Shown in pieces: positions 9,102-18,104 of a stretch of DNA of 64,000 nt. Made by a program: the position numbers and the translations under genes. The notes below the pieces were generated by a model. The model saw only the letters and a program-made list of their open reading frames with translations. It did not search any database and was not told the DNA's origin. Each line of letters starts with the position of its first letter. Position 1 is the stretch's first letter. The DNA comes from Clostridia bacterium. Lineage in GTDB: Bacteria; Bacillota; Clostridia; Oscillospirales; CAG-272. The stretch is from contig JAFQVV010000008.1 of NCBI GenBank assembly GCA_017407835.1, positions 24,264 to 88,263 of the forward strand, read 5' to 3'.

Positions 9102-10802
9102 TCAGCCCTGCACCTTGGCACGATAGGCGGGCAGAATCGCATCGGCAATGCCGGCGCGCTTGATCTTGCGGGAGGTGTTTTTCTCAAATTCCTCGTCGCG
9201 GCGCAGGAAAAGGTCAATTCGTTTATAGGTCTGGACGGTGGCATTGACTTCCGCCACAGCGGCGGCAAGTTTATCGTGAACAAGTTCGTCGGTCACGCTG
9301 TCGCCGAACTCCTCGGCAAAGCGGTCAAGGTTGGGAACAATGACAGCCACGATATCATAATCCTTCTTTTGCTCGTTGGGCATGCCGACAATCACCGACT
9401 CCCGCACATAGGAGCTGCGGGAGAGGTAGGTCTCCAGCTCCTCGGGGAAGATGTTTTTGCCGCCCGAGGTAACGATGACGTTCTTTTTTCTGCCCGTGAT
9501 GTGCAAAAAGCCGTCGGCATCGATGTAGCCGAGGTCGCCGGTGTAGAGCCACTCGCCCCGCTTGACTTCGGCCGTCAACTCGGGCGCATTGTAATAGCCG
9601 AGCATGATGTTCTCGCCCTTGAAGCGAATCTCGCCCGTACCGTCCTCCTGCGGATTATAGATATCGAGGGTGGTGTTTGGGGTGGCGAGTCCTGCCGACT
9701 CGTCGCGGTAGAACTGATCCGAGTTGAGGGCCGCCAGCGGCGCGCACTCGGTCAGGCCGTAGCCCTGCACGGCAAGGATACCGAAGTCGCGCAGCCCGCG
9801 CAGCACCTCGGGGTCAACCGCAGCGCCGCCTGCAATCAGGGTGTTCAGCTCGCCGCCGAGCGAAGCGTAGATCTCGGCAAAGAGCTTACGGGTAAGATTG
9901 ATGCCCACACGGCGCAGCGCATTGGAGAGCTTGACTGCACTCTTGACCTTTTTCTCCAGTCCTTTTTTGCGGATGTTCGCCCAAATTTTGTGATACATCG
10001 ACTCCACCAGCATGGGCACACAGCAGATTTTGGTGGGATGCACTTCCTTCATGTTGCGGGTAATATATCGAAGCCCCTCGCAGAAGGCAACCGTGGTGCC
10101 GCGGTATATCTGGCAGAGGAAGCCGCAGGTGCACTCATAGGCATGGTGCATGGGAAGCACCGACAGGAAGGTATCCTCGGGCCCGATGTAGAGCATACGG
10201 CACATCTCTTCCAGATTAAAGCAGATATTGCGGTGAGAGAGCATAACCCCTTTGGAAACACCCGTCGTCCCCGAGGTGAAGAGCAGTGCGCTCATGGCAT
10301 CGGGATCAATGGGCGCTTTCAGATAGGCTCGCTCGCCTGCCGCAATCCGTGCGTCACCGGCACTGACCAGTTCGGGCAGAGAAGTGAAGGGGATGCGCAT
10401 GATCGACTCGGGCAGCTCTGCGACTCGCTTCTCGGACGATACCGCGTAAATGACGGCAGCCGCCTCCGAGATGGCGGCAATATTGGCAAGCTCCTCAGCG
10501 GGAATTTCGCGATCGACGGGGACCACAACACCAAGTCCGCAGATGACGGCAAGGTAGGAAACGGCCCATGCATAGCAGTTCTCGCCCGTCACAATGATTC
10601 GCTTTCCCGCAAGACCGCGCCCCCACAGCTCAGCGCCGAGTGCTTCCACATCATGGCGCAGTGTGGCATAGGTAATGCCGCGGTACTCTCCGTCTGTTTT
10701 TTGCAGGAATGCGTTTTTCTCGGCGTACATCTCTGTACTGGAACGAAGCATATCGCGCAGATCGCGAATGTGGCGCACTTCATAGGTCACATAACTGCTC
10801 AT
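9102..10802 (-). CDS. Long-chain fatty acid-CoA ligase (AMP-binding enzyme)
   Basis: The product has 566 residues from the ATG at 10802, which follows a strong AGGAGG site; an in-frame extension to 10871 is unsupported. Adenylate-forming signatures are clear: the P-loop-like LLFTSGTTGVSKGV near 185, GYGLTECAPL, YTGDLGYIDADGFLHITGR and GGKNIFPEELE near the C-terminus. The enzyme activates a carboxylic acid, probably a long-chain fatty acid, to its CoA thioester via an acyl-adenylate. A consensus promoter lies about 130 bases upstream. With cls downstream, a membrane-lipid role is plausible, but the substrate is not visible in the sequence. Confidence 0.88.
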   Translation of the reverse strand: MSSYVTYEVRHIRDLRDMLRSSTEMYAEKNAFLQKTDGEYRGITYATLRHDVEALGAELWGRGLAGKRIIVTGENCYAWAVSYLAVICGLGVVVPVDREIPAEELANIAAISEAAAVIYAVSSEKRVAELPESIMRIPFTSLPELVSAGDARIAAGERAYLKAPIDPDAMSALLFTSGTTGVSKGVMLSHRNICFNLEEMCRMLYIGPEDTFLSVLPMHHAYECTCGFLCQIYRGTTVAFCEGLRYITRNMKEVHPTKICCVPMLVESMYHKIWANIRKKGLEKKVKSAVKLSNALRRVGINLTRKLFAEIYASLGGELNTLIAGGAAVDPEVLRGLRDFGILAVQGYGLTECAPLAALNSDQFYRDESAGLATPNTTLDIYNPQEDGTGEIRFKGENIMLGYYNAPELTAEVKRGEWLYTGDLGYIDADGFLHITGRKKNVIVTSGGKNIFPEELETYLSRSSYVRESVIVGMPNEQKKDYDIVAVIVPNLDRFAEEFGDSVTDELVHDKLAAAVAEVNATVQTYKRIDLFLRRDEEFEKNTSRKIKRAGIADAILPAYRAKVQG

Positions 10803-10942
10803 GTAAAATCCTCCTGCCCGTACGGGTATGCAAATCATCAGACAACCGACCGACACGATTTTCCGCCGCATGAATAAACCGGTATCGTGTGGGCAATGCT
10901 CCCTCGGGGAGGGGCGATCGGTTTTCTGTTATTATCCTATAC

Positions 10943-10971
10943 AGTATATCACAACTTGTGCATTTATTCAA
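10943..10971 (-). promoter_or_regulatory. Sigma-A promoter for the acyl-CoA synthetase operon
   Basis: Read leftward, -35 TTGAAT and -10 TATACT are separated by 17 bases. It leaves a leader of about 130 bases before the ATG at 10802. Confidence 0.7.
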
Positions 10972-11021
10972 GTGTTTTTCATAAACTCCCACCCCAATCC
11001 GGAGCTGGAAAAGATTGTGCC

Positions 11022-11050
11022 TTGCATCGGTACGATTTTTCTGGTATCCT
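11022..11050 (+). promoter_or_regulatory. Sigma-A promoter for the SleB-type hydrolase
   Basis: TTGCAT and TATCCT are separated by 17 bases, about 36 bases upstream of the ATG at 11087. It is divergent from the lipid operon promoter. Confidence 0.55.
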
Positions 11051-11086
11051 ATTCTCAGCCGCTCCCACCAAAGAAAGGAGAAATGT

Positions 11087-11941
11087 ATGAAAAAAAACCG
11101 CAAATTCCGCATCGGCATCTGTGTGCTGCTCCTGCTTGCCCTTCTGTCGGCGGCAGTGCTGCCCATTGCCGCTGAGGCAGGCGTGGGCGCAGGCAACGTC
11201 AACGTCACCTACCGTTCCGCTTCCGTCTGTGCCGGGGAAAGCCGCATTATCGGTTCGTCCACCTATGTCCCTCTTCGCGCCTTCTGCGCCGAGTTTGGGC
11301 TAACCGATCTTGTCTGGGACGCCGCCGCGCGATCTGCCACCCTCACCGCAGACGGGCTCAGCCTCCGGGCAGCCGAGGGAGCACAGTGGATTGAAGTCAA
11401 CGGCCGCTGTTTCTGGGCGCCCGACGGTGTTCGCATCGTAGGGGGAACAATGATGGTTCCCATTCGCCCGCTGGCACGCGCACTTGGGCTGTCGGTCACA
11501 TGGGAGAACGAAACCGCCTCGGTCTTGCTTGAGGATACGGGTGAGGGCTATGCCGCTCCCGCCGAGCAGGTCTATGACGATGAGGATCTCTACTGGCTCT
11601 CGCGCATCATTTCGGCAGAAAGCCGGGGTGAGCCGCTGACAGGTCAGCTTGCCGTCGGCAATGTTGTGCTCAACCGCGTCGCTTCCCCCACCTTCCCCGA
11701 CACCATCAAAGGCGTCATTTTCGACACGCGATATGCCATTCAATTCTCACCCGTCGCCAACGGAACCATCTATGCTGATCCCGCTGAGCTGTCGGTAGTC
11801 GCCGCTAAGCTTGCCCTTGAGGGGTATACCCTGTCAAACGAAATTATCTACTTCCTCAACGCCGAGCTTGCCACCAATTTCTGGGTTCCCCAGAATCGCC
11901 CCTACGCAATGACGGTCGGATGCCACGATTTTTATACCTAA
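11087..11941 (+). CDS. Secreted cell-wall hydrolase, SleB domain with copper-amine-oxidase-like N-terminal domain
   Basis: The protein has 284 residues from the ATG at 11087, which follows AAAGGAG. A signal peptide spans residues 1-28. Residues about 38-150 form the two-part stalk often annotated as copper amine oxidase N-terminal-like (TYVPLRAFCAEFG, MMVPIRPLARALG). Residues about 175-284 are the Hydrolase_2/SleB domain (LYWLSRIISAESRGE, GNVVLNRV, TLSNEIIYFLN). The Glu in AESRGE is the probable lytic transglycosylase catalytic residue. SleB-type enzymes cleave spore cortex or vegetative peptidoglycan. Which of these applies here is not visible, because no spore genes are nearby. A strong terminator closes the transcript. 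Confidence 0.85.
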   Translation: MKKNRKFRIGICVLLLLALLSAAVLPIAAEAGVGAGNVNVTYRSASVCAGESRIIGSSTYVPLRAFCAEFGLTDLVWDAAARSATLTADGLSLRAAEGAQWIEVNGRCFWAPDGVRIVGGTMMVPIRPLARALGLSVTWENETASVLLEDTGEGYAAPAEQVYDDEDLYWLSRIISAESRGEPLTGQLAVGNVVLNRVASPTFPDTIKGVIFDTRYAIQFSPVANGTIYADPAELSVVAAKLALEGYTLSNEIIYFLNAELATNFWVPQNRPYAMTVGCHDFYT

Positions 11942-11957
11942 TTTTTTGCACAAAAAA

Positions 11958-11989
11958 AGAGAGCTGCACTGCGGTGCGGCTCTCTTTTT
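11958..11989 (+). terminator. Intrinsic terminator
   Basis: AGAGAGCTGCAC pairs with GTGCGGCTCTCT around a TGCG loop and is followed by a T run. An A run precedes the stem, so it could also work leftward. Confidence 0.85.
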
Positions 11990-12087
11990 CTGTGCAAATC
12001 TCTTTTTGCCCGACAGACGCATATTTTTCCCAAAAGCTCGCAAAATAATAGCGATCCATGATAACAAGCAAAAGGATGGCGATCAAA

Positions 12088-12345
12088 ATGCGAGAATTTA
12101 CCTATACCATTACCGATGCGCACGGCATTCATGCGCGCCCCGCAGGGCTTTTGGCCGAAACGGCAAAGCGTTTTTCTTCAGCGATATCTGTCCTCTGCGG
12201 GGACAGGACGGCAGACGGCAAGCGTCTGCTTGCCCTGATGAGTCTGGGTGCACGCTGCGGCGATGCACTCAGCTTCCGCATCGAAGGTGCGGATGAGGAT
12301 GAGGCGGCGGATGCACTGCTCCGCACCTGCGGCGAGGTGATTTGA
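12088..12345 (+). CDS. ptsH: Phosphocarrier protein HPr
   Basis: The product has 85 residues with the active-site HPr motif GIHARPAG, whose His receives phosphate from enzyme I. The start at MREFTYTI matches the family; ATGs further upstream lie in or before the AAAGGATGG site. The regulatory serine (Ser46 in Bacillus, in KSIMGVMSLG) aligns with Arg here (KRLLALMSLG, codon at 12223). HPr kinase therefore could not make HPr-Ser-P from this protein. It begins an operon with ptsI, the EIIA gene and the EIICB gene. No clear promoter was seen in the 100 bases upstream. Confidence 0.9.
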   Translation: MREFTYTITDAHGIHARPAGLLAETAKRFSSAISVLCGDRTADGKRLLALMSLGARCGDALSFRIEGADEDEAADALLRTCGEVI

Positions 12346-12348
12346 GGC

Positions 12349-14001
12349 ATGATGACAATCCGGGGAACAGGAATCGGAGAGAGCGCCGCCATCGGCCGTC
12401 TCTTCTGGCTTGCACCCGTGCGGGAAGGGGGCGCTGCCGTCCCCGTCGGCTCTCCGGCAGAGGAGGAAGCGCGCTTTCTTGCTGCCGCCGATGCCGCACA
12501 GAAGGAACTGCGCGCACTTTATGAAGAATCCCGCACGACGGTCGGCGAAGAGGCGGCACAAATTTTCGCCGTTCATGCCATGATCGCGGCCGATGAGGAT
12601 TTCACCGAGCTGGTGCTGGCGCGCATCGGTACCGGAGAGAGCGCCGAGAATGCCGTCATTGAAGCGGCGCAGACGCTGGCAGAGCGCTTTCGCGCCATGG
12701 ATGATGAATATCTTCGGGCACGGGCGGGGGATTTTACCGATATTGCCGCCCGTCTGTGCGATCAGCTGACAGGTCGTGAATCGGTGCGTGATCTGCCCGA
12801 CAACAGCGATCCGATCATCATCGCCGCGCATGATCTCACCCCCTCGCAGACCGTCGGCCTTGACCGCAAGCGCATCGCGGGTTTTGTGACTGCGGCAGGC
12901 AGTCCCGGCTCGCACACCGCCATTCTTGCGCGGAGCATGAATCTGCCTGCGCTGGTCGGAATGGGTGCAAATGATGTCCTGTCGGTACTCGACGGCAGGC
13001 AGGTCATGCTTGATGCGGCGGCGGGCGAGCTGATTGTCGATCCCGACAGCATCAAAATCGCCGAGTGCCGCGCACGAATGCAGGCCGAGCAAGAAGCCGC
13101 CCGCGTACGGTCGGCACTGCGCGATCTGCCCGCTGAAACCTGCAGCGGGCGGCGGATCCGTCTCGGGGCAAACATCGGACTCCCCAGAGAAGCCGCCGAG
13201 GCCGCAGCCCTTGGCGCGGACGGGGTTGGACTGATGCGCAGTGAATTCCTTTATCTGGGCGCAAAACAGCCGCCCGGTGAGGAAGAGCAGCTTGCCGCCT
13301 ACCGTGCGGCGGCAGAAGCGCTCGGCAACCAGCCGCTGATCATTCGCACCCTCGATATCGGTGCCGACAAACAGGTGGATTATCTCAATTTGGCAAAAGA
13401 AGAAAACCCTGCGCTTGGTCTGCGCGCAATTCGGCTCTGCCTTTGCGGCGATCGCGCACTGTTTCGCACACAGCTGCGCGCCATCTGCCGCGCGGCGGGC
13501 GAGCGGGCGGCGGCAGGTGCCGCGGGGCAAATTGCCGTGATGTTCCCCATGATCACCTCGCCTCACGAGCTGGATGATGCGCTTGACGAGCTGTACGCCG
13601 TACAGGCGGCGCTCGATCGTGAGGGCAGAGAAATCGATCCCGATCTCTCGGTGGGCATGATGATCGAAATCCCTGCCGCGGCGCTGATGGCAGAGCAGTT
13701 TGCCCCCAAATGTGCCTTTTTTTCGGTGGGGAGCAATGACCTGACGCAATATACCCTCGCCGTTGACCGCCAAAATGCGGCAGTTGCGCCGTTGGCAGCC
13801 GGCGCGCATCCCGCAGTCCTCTCGCTCATTGCCCGCACCGCACGGGCAATTCACGCAGAGGGGGGCTGGTGCGGGCTGTGCGGCGAGCTTGCTGCCGATC
13901 CGTCCATGACGCAGACGCTGCTTGATCTCGGCATCGACGAGTTCTCGGTCTCCCCCGCGCATCTGCTCAAAATCAAAGAAAAGATCCGCTCCTGCACCTG
14001 A
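12349..14001 (+). CDS. ptsI: Phosphoenolpyruvate-protein phosphotransferase (PTS enzyme I)
   Basis: The 550-residue protein begins 3 bases after ptsH; ATG codons at 12349 and 12352 are both possible. The phospho-histidine motif is GSPGSHTAILARS near residue 190. The C-terminal PEP-binding TIM barrel shows LMRSEFLYLG, TLDIGADKQ, MIEIPAAALMAEQFA, FSVGSNDLTQYTLAVDR and the catalytic Cys in GLCGELA near 510. It transfers phosphate from PEP to HPr in the cytoplasm. Length is close to the usual 570-575 residues. Together with HPr and the two enzyme II genes it makes a self-contained sugar uptake operon. Confidence 0.96.
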   Translation: MMTIRGTGIGESAAIGRLFWLAPVREGGAAVPVGSPAEEEARFLAAADAAQKELRALYEESRTTVGEEAAQIFAVHAMIAADEDFTELVLARIGTGESAENAVIEAAQTLAERFRAMDDEYLRARAGDFTDIAARLCDQLTGRESVRDLPDNSDPIIIAAHDLTPSQTVGLDRKRIAGFVTAAGSPGSHTAILARSMNLPALVGMGANDVLSVLDGRQVMLDAAAGELIVDPDSIKIAECRARMQAEQEAARVRSALRDLPAETCSGRRIRLGANIGLPREAAEAAALGADGVGLMRSEFLYLGAKQPPGEEEQLAAYRAAAEALGNQPLIIRTLDIGADKQVDYLNLAKEENPALGLRAIRLCLCGDRALFRTQLRAICRAAGERAAAGAAGQIAVMFPMITSPHELDDALDELYAVQAALDREGREIDPDLSVGMMIEIPAAALMAEQFAPKCAFFSVGSNDLTQYTLAVDRQNAAVAPLAAGAHPAVLSLIARTARAIHAEGGWCGLCGELAADPSMTQTLLDLGIDEFSVSPAHLLKIKEKIRSCT

Positions 14002-14040
14002 TACGGGGCGGAAAATCCAAAAGAAAACGAGGATTTCTTC

Positions 14041-14541
14041 ATGGCAACACAAAATGAACTGCTGGCGCCGATGGACGGGCTGCTGATGCCCCTGCGCGAA
14101 GTCCCCGACGAGGTCTTTGCCACGGGTATGCTGGGCGACGGCTTCGCCATCGCCCCCCGTGAGGACGCGGCATCCGTCACCGTCTGCGCCCCCGCCGACG
14201 GACAGATTGAAACTGTCGCCGATGCGGGACACGCCTACACACTGCACACCGACGATGGGCTGGAATTGCTGGTGCACATCGGCATCGACACCGTCACCCT
14301 CAAAGGTGCTCCCTTTCGCTCGCTTGTCAGTGCAGGCGACCGGGTGAGGGCGGGCGATGCACTGGTGCGCGCAGATCTGGGGGCAATCCGCGCCGCCGAT
14401 CTGCCCACTGTTACCCCGGTACTCATCACCAATCCCGAAATTCTCTCCGATCTCTCTCTTGCGCTCGGAGAGGCCGAGGGCGGCGTCACGGCTGCCGCGC
14501 GCTATCGGACGGCAAACAGGGAAAAGAAAGGAAGATTCTGA
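14041..14541 (+). CDS. crr: PTS glucose-family EIIA component
   Basis: The product is a 166-residue cytoplasmic EIIA of the glucose superfamily. The two conserved histidines are present in DAGHAYTL and in the active-site motif LLVHIGIDTVTLKG, where the His of VHIGIDTV is phosphorylated by HPr. The 3' end is 2 bases from the EIICB start, so the two are translationally close. As a free-standing EIIA it could serve this and other permeases of the family. Confidence 0.93.
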   Translation: MATQNELLAPMDGLLMPLREVPDEVFATGMLGDGFAIAPREDAASVTVCAPADGQIETVADAGHAYTLHTDDGLELLVHIGIDTVTLKGAPFRSLVSAGDRVRAGDALVRADLGAIRAADLPTVTPVLITNPEILSDLSLALGEAEGGVTAAARYRTANREKKGRF

Positions 14542-14543
14542 TT

Positions 14544-16175
14544 ATGGCAAACACAGCATCATCCCGCGCCTTTGGCGTACTTCAACGGGTGGGACGGGCC
14601 TTCATGCTCCCCATCGCGCTTCTCCCCGTGGCGGGGCTTCTTCTGGGCATCGGCTCCTCGCTGACCAACCCCTCGATGCTCTCGGCGTATGGCCTTGAAA
14701 AGTTCTTGGGGGAGGGCACCCTACTGGGGGCAATCCTCACCGTTATGGCAGGCGTGGGCGACATCATCTTCGCCAACCTGCCCATCCTCTTTGCCATGGG
14801 CGTTGCCCTCGGCATGGCGGAACAGGAGAAAGGCACCGCCACCCTATCGGCGGCCATCGCCTTTTTTGTCATGCACAAAACCATCAACATCCTGCTTTCC
14901 CTTGGCGGCAAGCTGGAGGAGGGCGCTATGCTGGAGGGCACGCTGGCCAACGTGGTGGGCATCGAATCCCTGCAGATGGGCGTTTTCGGCGGTATTATTG
15001 TTGGCCTTGGGGTTGCGTGGCTGCACAACCGCTTCTACAAAATCCGCCTGCCCGACATCCTCTCCTTCTTCGGCGGGACTCGATTCATTCCCATTATTTC
15101 GACGCTTGCCTATATCGTGGTGGGTGTCATCATGTATTTCCTCTGGCCGTATATCCAGCAGCTGATCTTCTCGGCGGGCGATCTGGTCCTGCGCTCGGGC
15201 TACGCGGGCACCCTCATCTACGGTTTCCTTGAGCGTCTGCTCATTCCCTTCGGCCTGCACCATGTATTTTATCTGCCCTTCTGGCAGACGGGTGTGGGGG
15301 GCTCTGCCATCATCGACGGCACCCTCATCTACGGTGCGCAGAACATCTTCTTCGCCGAACTGGCATCCCCCAACACCACCGCCTTCTCGGTATCGGCGAC
15401 CCGCTTCATGTCGGGCAAGTTCCCGCTGATGATCTTCGGTCTGCCTGCCGCCGCGCTTGCCATCTACAGCTGTGCAAAACCCGAGAAGAAAAAAGCCGCC
15501 GGCTCGCTGCTCCTCTCGGCAGCCCTCACCGCCGCGCTTACCGGCATCACCGAACCGCTGGAATTCACCTTCCTCTTTGTTGCCCCCGCCCTGTATCTCA
15601 TCCACTGCGTGCTGGCGGGCGCCGCCTATATGCTGATGCACATTCTGAACGTCGGCGTTGGCATGACCTTCTCGGGCGGGTTGATCGACCTCTTCCTCTT
15701 CGGCATTCTCCCGGGACAGGCGAAGACAAACTGGCTCATGATTCCCTTAGTGGGACTGGGCTATGTGGTGGTTTATTTCTTCCTGTTCCGCTTCATGATC
15801 CGCCGCTTCAACTACGCCACTCCCGGACGGGAAGCCGAGGGCGTGGAAACCAAGCTCTACCGCCGCGCCGATTATGACCGCCGACGCAAGGGAGAAGAGG
15901 TCCCCGCCGAAGCAGCACCCGCCCCTGCCGGCAGTCAATCCGCCCTGATCCTCGACGGGCTTGGCGGCAAAGGCAACATTGCGGGGCTTGACTGCTGTGC
16001 CACCCGCCTGCGCGTAACGGTATTGGATCCGACGCTTGTGGATGAAGGTCTTCTGCGCGAATCGGGTGCGGCGGGGGTTATCCGCCGCGGAGACGGTGTG
16101 CAGGTAGTCTACGGTCCACAGGTCGCCGTCATCAAAAGCGAGCTGGAAGAGCACATGGCAAAAGAAGGCGGATAA
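14544..16175 (+). CDS. ptsG: PTS EIICB component, glucose type
   Basis: This 543-residue membrane permease has an EIIC domain at about 1-430 (RAFMLPIALLPVAGLLLGIG, RFMSGKFPLMIFGLPAAALA, GITEPLEFTFLFVAPALY) with about ten hydrophobic segments. A linker leads to an EIIB domain at about 470-540 (GLDCCATRLRVTV), in which the second Cys is the phosphorylation site. The sequence most resembles Bacillus PtsG-type glucose carriers. N-acetylglucosamine carriers share this architecture and cannot be fully excluded. The start follows GAAAGGAAG. With the preceding three genes it forms a complete glucose PTS. Confidence 0.9.
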   Translation: MANTASSRAFGVLQRVGRAFMLPIALLPVAGLLLGIGSSLTNPSMLSAYGLEKFLGEGTLLGAILTVMAGVGDIIFANLPILFAMGVALGMAEQEKGTATLSAAIAFFVMHKTINILLSLGGKLEEGAMLEGTLANVVGIESLQMGVFGGIIVGLGVAWLHNRFYKIRLPDILSFFGGTRFIPIISTLAYIVVGVIMYFLWPYIQQLIFSAGDLVLRSGYAGTLIYGFLERLLIPFGLHHVFYLPFWQTGVGGSAIIDGTLIYGAQNIFFAELASPNTTAFSVSATRFMSGKFPLMIFGLPAAALAIYSCAKPEKKKAAGSLLLSAALTAALTGITEPLEFTFLFVAPALYLIHCVLAGAAYMLMHILNVGVGMTFSGGLIDLFLFGILPGQAKTNWLMIPLVGLGYVVVYFFLFRFMIRRFNYATPGREAEGVETKLYRRADYDRRRKGEEVPAEAAPAPAGSQSALILDGLGGKGNIAGLDCCATRLRVTVLDPTLVDEGLLRESGAAGVIRRGDGVQVVYGPQVAVIKSELEEHMAKEGG

Positions 16176-16190
16176 ATTCACAAAAAAGAC

Positions 16191-16219
16191 TTGTATTCCG
16201 TGCCTATATCTGATATACT
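16191..16219 (+). promoter_or_regulatory. Sigma-A promoter
   Basis: TTGTAT and TATACT with a 17-base spacer lie directly after ptsG. This overlaps the first possible start codon of the next frame (16191), which supports the later GTG start at 16305. Confidence 0.65.
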
Positions 16220-16304
16220 GGGGGCAACCATAAAGCTAACCGTATATTCCTGCGATATCTGCCCTCAATCCACAGCAGAACAGGCACGCGAAAGGAGATT
16301 TCCC

Positions 16305-16535
16305 GTGAAAAGACATCCTCTGACTCCTATCATTTGCCGCGCAAAACGATTTGTGCGCAATTTCAAACCCGAGCTGCGCGTCAAGACGCAGGGCGAGATC
16401 GGCATTTACGCCGACAGCACAGCCACCGAGCCGAAGATCAATCTCAAGCTCGACCGAGACTACGCACTTCCTCTGCTCAAAGCCGTTGCCATCGTAGCCG
16501 CTATCGTGGCGATTGTGGAGCTGTGCGACGATTGA
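16305..16535 (+). CDS. Small hypothetical membrane-anchored protein
   Basis: Translation from the GTG at 16305, preceded by AAAGGAGA, gives 76 residues. The N-terminal two thirds are basic (KRHPLTPIICRAKRFVRN) and the C-terminus is a single hydrophobic segment (LLKAVAIVAAIVAIVEL) with a short acidic tail. It has its own promoter and is followed by an intergenic repeat. No family was recognised. It is probably a tail-anchored membrane peptide. Confidence 0.55.
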   Translation: MKRHPLTPIICRAKRFVRNFKPELRVKTQGEIGIYADSTATEPKINLKLDRDYALPLLKAVAIVAAIVAIVELCDD

Positions 16536-16539
16536 AGAT

Positions 16540-16724
16540 GCGGGGCGCTGCCCCGTACCCCGCTTAAGGGAGCTTTTTTCAAAAAGCTCCCTTAAGAAGC
16601 CCGCAAAAACTTTCCAAAAAGGCATGTTTGGAAGTTTTCGCGGGAGATGGGTGAATTGTTTTCGGCACAGCCGAAAACAATAGGGAAGAGGGAGCCTTTT
16701 TCAAAAGGCTCCCTCTTCCCTATT
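16540..16724. repeat. Intergenic palindromic repeat, copy 2
   Basis: This is a full-length copy. It has a CGGGGCGCTGCCCCG mini-hairpin, a TTAAGGGAGCTTTTTT / AAAAAGCTCCCTTAA hairpin, a GCAAAAACTT...GAAGTTTTCGC inverted pair, a TTGTTTTCGG / CCGAAAACAA hairpin and a final GAGGGAGCCTTTTT / AAAAGGCTCCCTC hairpin. It sits between converging genes. Confidence 0.8.
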
Positions 16725-16738
16725 GATTATGTGCTATG

Positions 16739-18073
16739 TCACTGAAAATTCTCAAAAATTGCGGTGATATCTGCAGCGGTCAGGTTGAGAACATTTTTGT
16801 ATTCGGGAATTGCTTCCACTTCTCCGCCGGTCTTAGCAGTCACAGCAAAGCTGTCGAAGTTGACGGCCTCGCCGGGAATGACCATGGAATCGACGGTAAA
16901 GCGAAGCTCTGTGTCGGTGTAAGTCAGCGCACCCGCCATCACGGCCTCCTCGCCGTCGGCGGCCAGAACCAGCCGATATTTGCCGTCGGCATTGTCACGG
17001 ATGAAGGACATGGTCATGGTGTGGGTTTCACCATCGGCGGTGACCTCCATATCCATCACAATACCGCTCTTGCCCTCCTCGGTGACTTCACCCAGGCGAA
17101 GTTTTGCCTGAATTTGCTGGCCCTCGGCTTCGGTATTGAGGGTCATCTCCATATCCAGCGGCTTGTTCTCGTCGGTACTGAAGTTGATCACCGCCCCCGC
17201 TGTTCCGTCCCAGGTGATCTCCATTTTCACCACTCTGCCCGTCTCCTTTGCCAGATAGTACTTGTAGGCAGTGGTCTCGGGCATATTCTCCAGATCCATG
17301 TTGTACTCAACTTCGGCAACCTCAAGCAAATCGCCCATGATGGCCTTAAAATAGGTGTCCATTGCTTCGCCGCTCTTGATGATGTCCGCCTTGGTGTAGG
17401 TGTAAACCACAGTCACAGTGTCCACTTCACCCAGCATTTCCTCGGCAACCACGGGTGTCATGGACTTGGCCAACTCCTCGGTTGCGGTTATGTACTGCTC
17501 GGTGGCGGCACGGAAATCCTGGGAGGTGAACTTGGCAAACATATCCTGAGGATCAATTCCCATCTGTTCCTTCAGATCTGCCCAGGAGATACCAAAGAGA
17601 GCCAGGGTGGAGGAGTTCTCCAAATCCTCGAAGAAGGTATCAAATTTCACGCCGTAGGCATCGCTGCCAAGCAGCATGGGCACCGACAGGGCAAACTGAT
17701 TTTTGTCCCCCCAAATCTCACCGGTGATGAGCGCTCCCTTAGGGCCGATGCCTGCCTCACCCGAGTAGGTGCCGCTCTCGGCATCCACCACCACCTCAGC
17801 AGAAATCTCTTCCACCGAGCTTCCGCCGGAATCGGGCAGAGAAAGTTCGAAGCTGTAAGTAGCTGTTCCCTTGGAAATACTCTCCAGCGCACCGCTCACA
17901 CCGCTCAGGCGGGAAGTTATATCTGCGTTCTGCTTCTCAATGGCTGCCATCAGCACACCGTAGGGATCGGCCTGGGCTTTCTTGAGCGTCAGCGCATCCC
18001 CACAGGATGCCAGCAGAGTCGTGCAGAGCAAAAGCATCATCAAAATCGCAAAAAGCTTAAATGTTTTCTTCAT
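16739..18073 (-). CDS. Putative secreted lipoprotein of unknown function
   Basis: The protein has 444 residues from the ATG at 18073, which follows GGAGGAAAA; the upstream in-frame ATG lies inside that ribosome site. The N-terminus MKKTFKLFAILMMLLLC leads to the lipobox LLASC, so the mature protein should be lipidated. The rest is a soluble, Met- and acidic-rich domain of repeated beta-strand character (AEVVVDAESGTYSGEAGIG, MDMEVTADGETHTMTM). It loosely resembles LolA/LppX-like lipoprotein folds, but no family can be named with confidence. An intergenic repeat separates it from the glycerophosphodiesterase gene upstream on the same strand. Confidence 0.7.
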   Translation of the reverse strand: MKKTFKLFAILMMLLLCTTLLASCGDALTLKKAQADPYGVLMAAIEKQNADITSRLSGVSGALESISKGTATYSFELSLPDSGGSSVEEISAEVVVDAESGTYSGEAGIGPKGALITGEIWGDKNQFALSVPMLLGSDAYGVKFDTFFEDLENSSTLALFGISWADLKEQMGIDPQDMFAKFTSQDFRAATEQYITATEELAKSMTPVVAEEMLGEVDTVTVVYTYTKADIIKSGEAMDTYFKAIMGDLLEVAEVEYNMDLENMPETTAYKYYLAKETGRVVKMEITWDGTAGAVINFSTDENKPLDMEMTLNTEAEGQQIQAKLRLGEVTEEGKSGIVMDMEVTADGETHTMTMSFIRDNADGKYRLVLAADGEEAVMAGALTYTDTELRFTVDSMVIPGEAVNFDSFAVTAKTGGEVEAIPEYKNVLNLTAADITAIFENFQ

Positions 18074-18104
18074 TCTGTTTTCCTCCAATGCAAATTATGA
18101 TTTT

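Noticed and set aside
7923..10877. 984-codon open frame on the + strand
   Set aside because: It is antisense to cls and the acyl-CoA synthetase gene, which have clear motifs. The frame is open because of GC-biased codon use and has no recognisable domain or ribosome site.
12178..14277. 699-codon open frame on the - strand
   Set aside because: Antisense to ptsI and the EIIA gene, whose catalytic motifs are complete.
16191..16304. Upstream ATG for the small membrane protein
   Set aside because: The ATG-type start at 16191 lies inside the -35 box; GTG at 16305 has AAAGGAG at good spacing.
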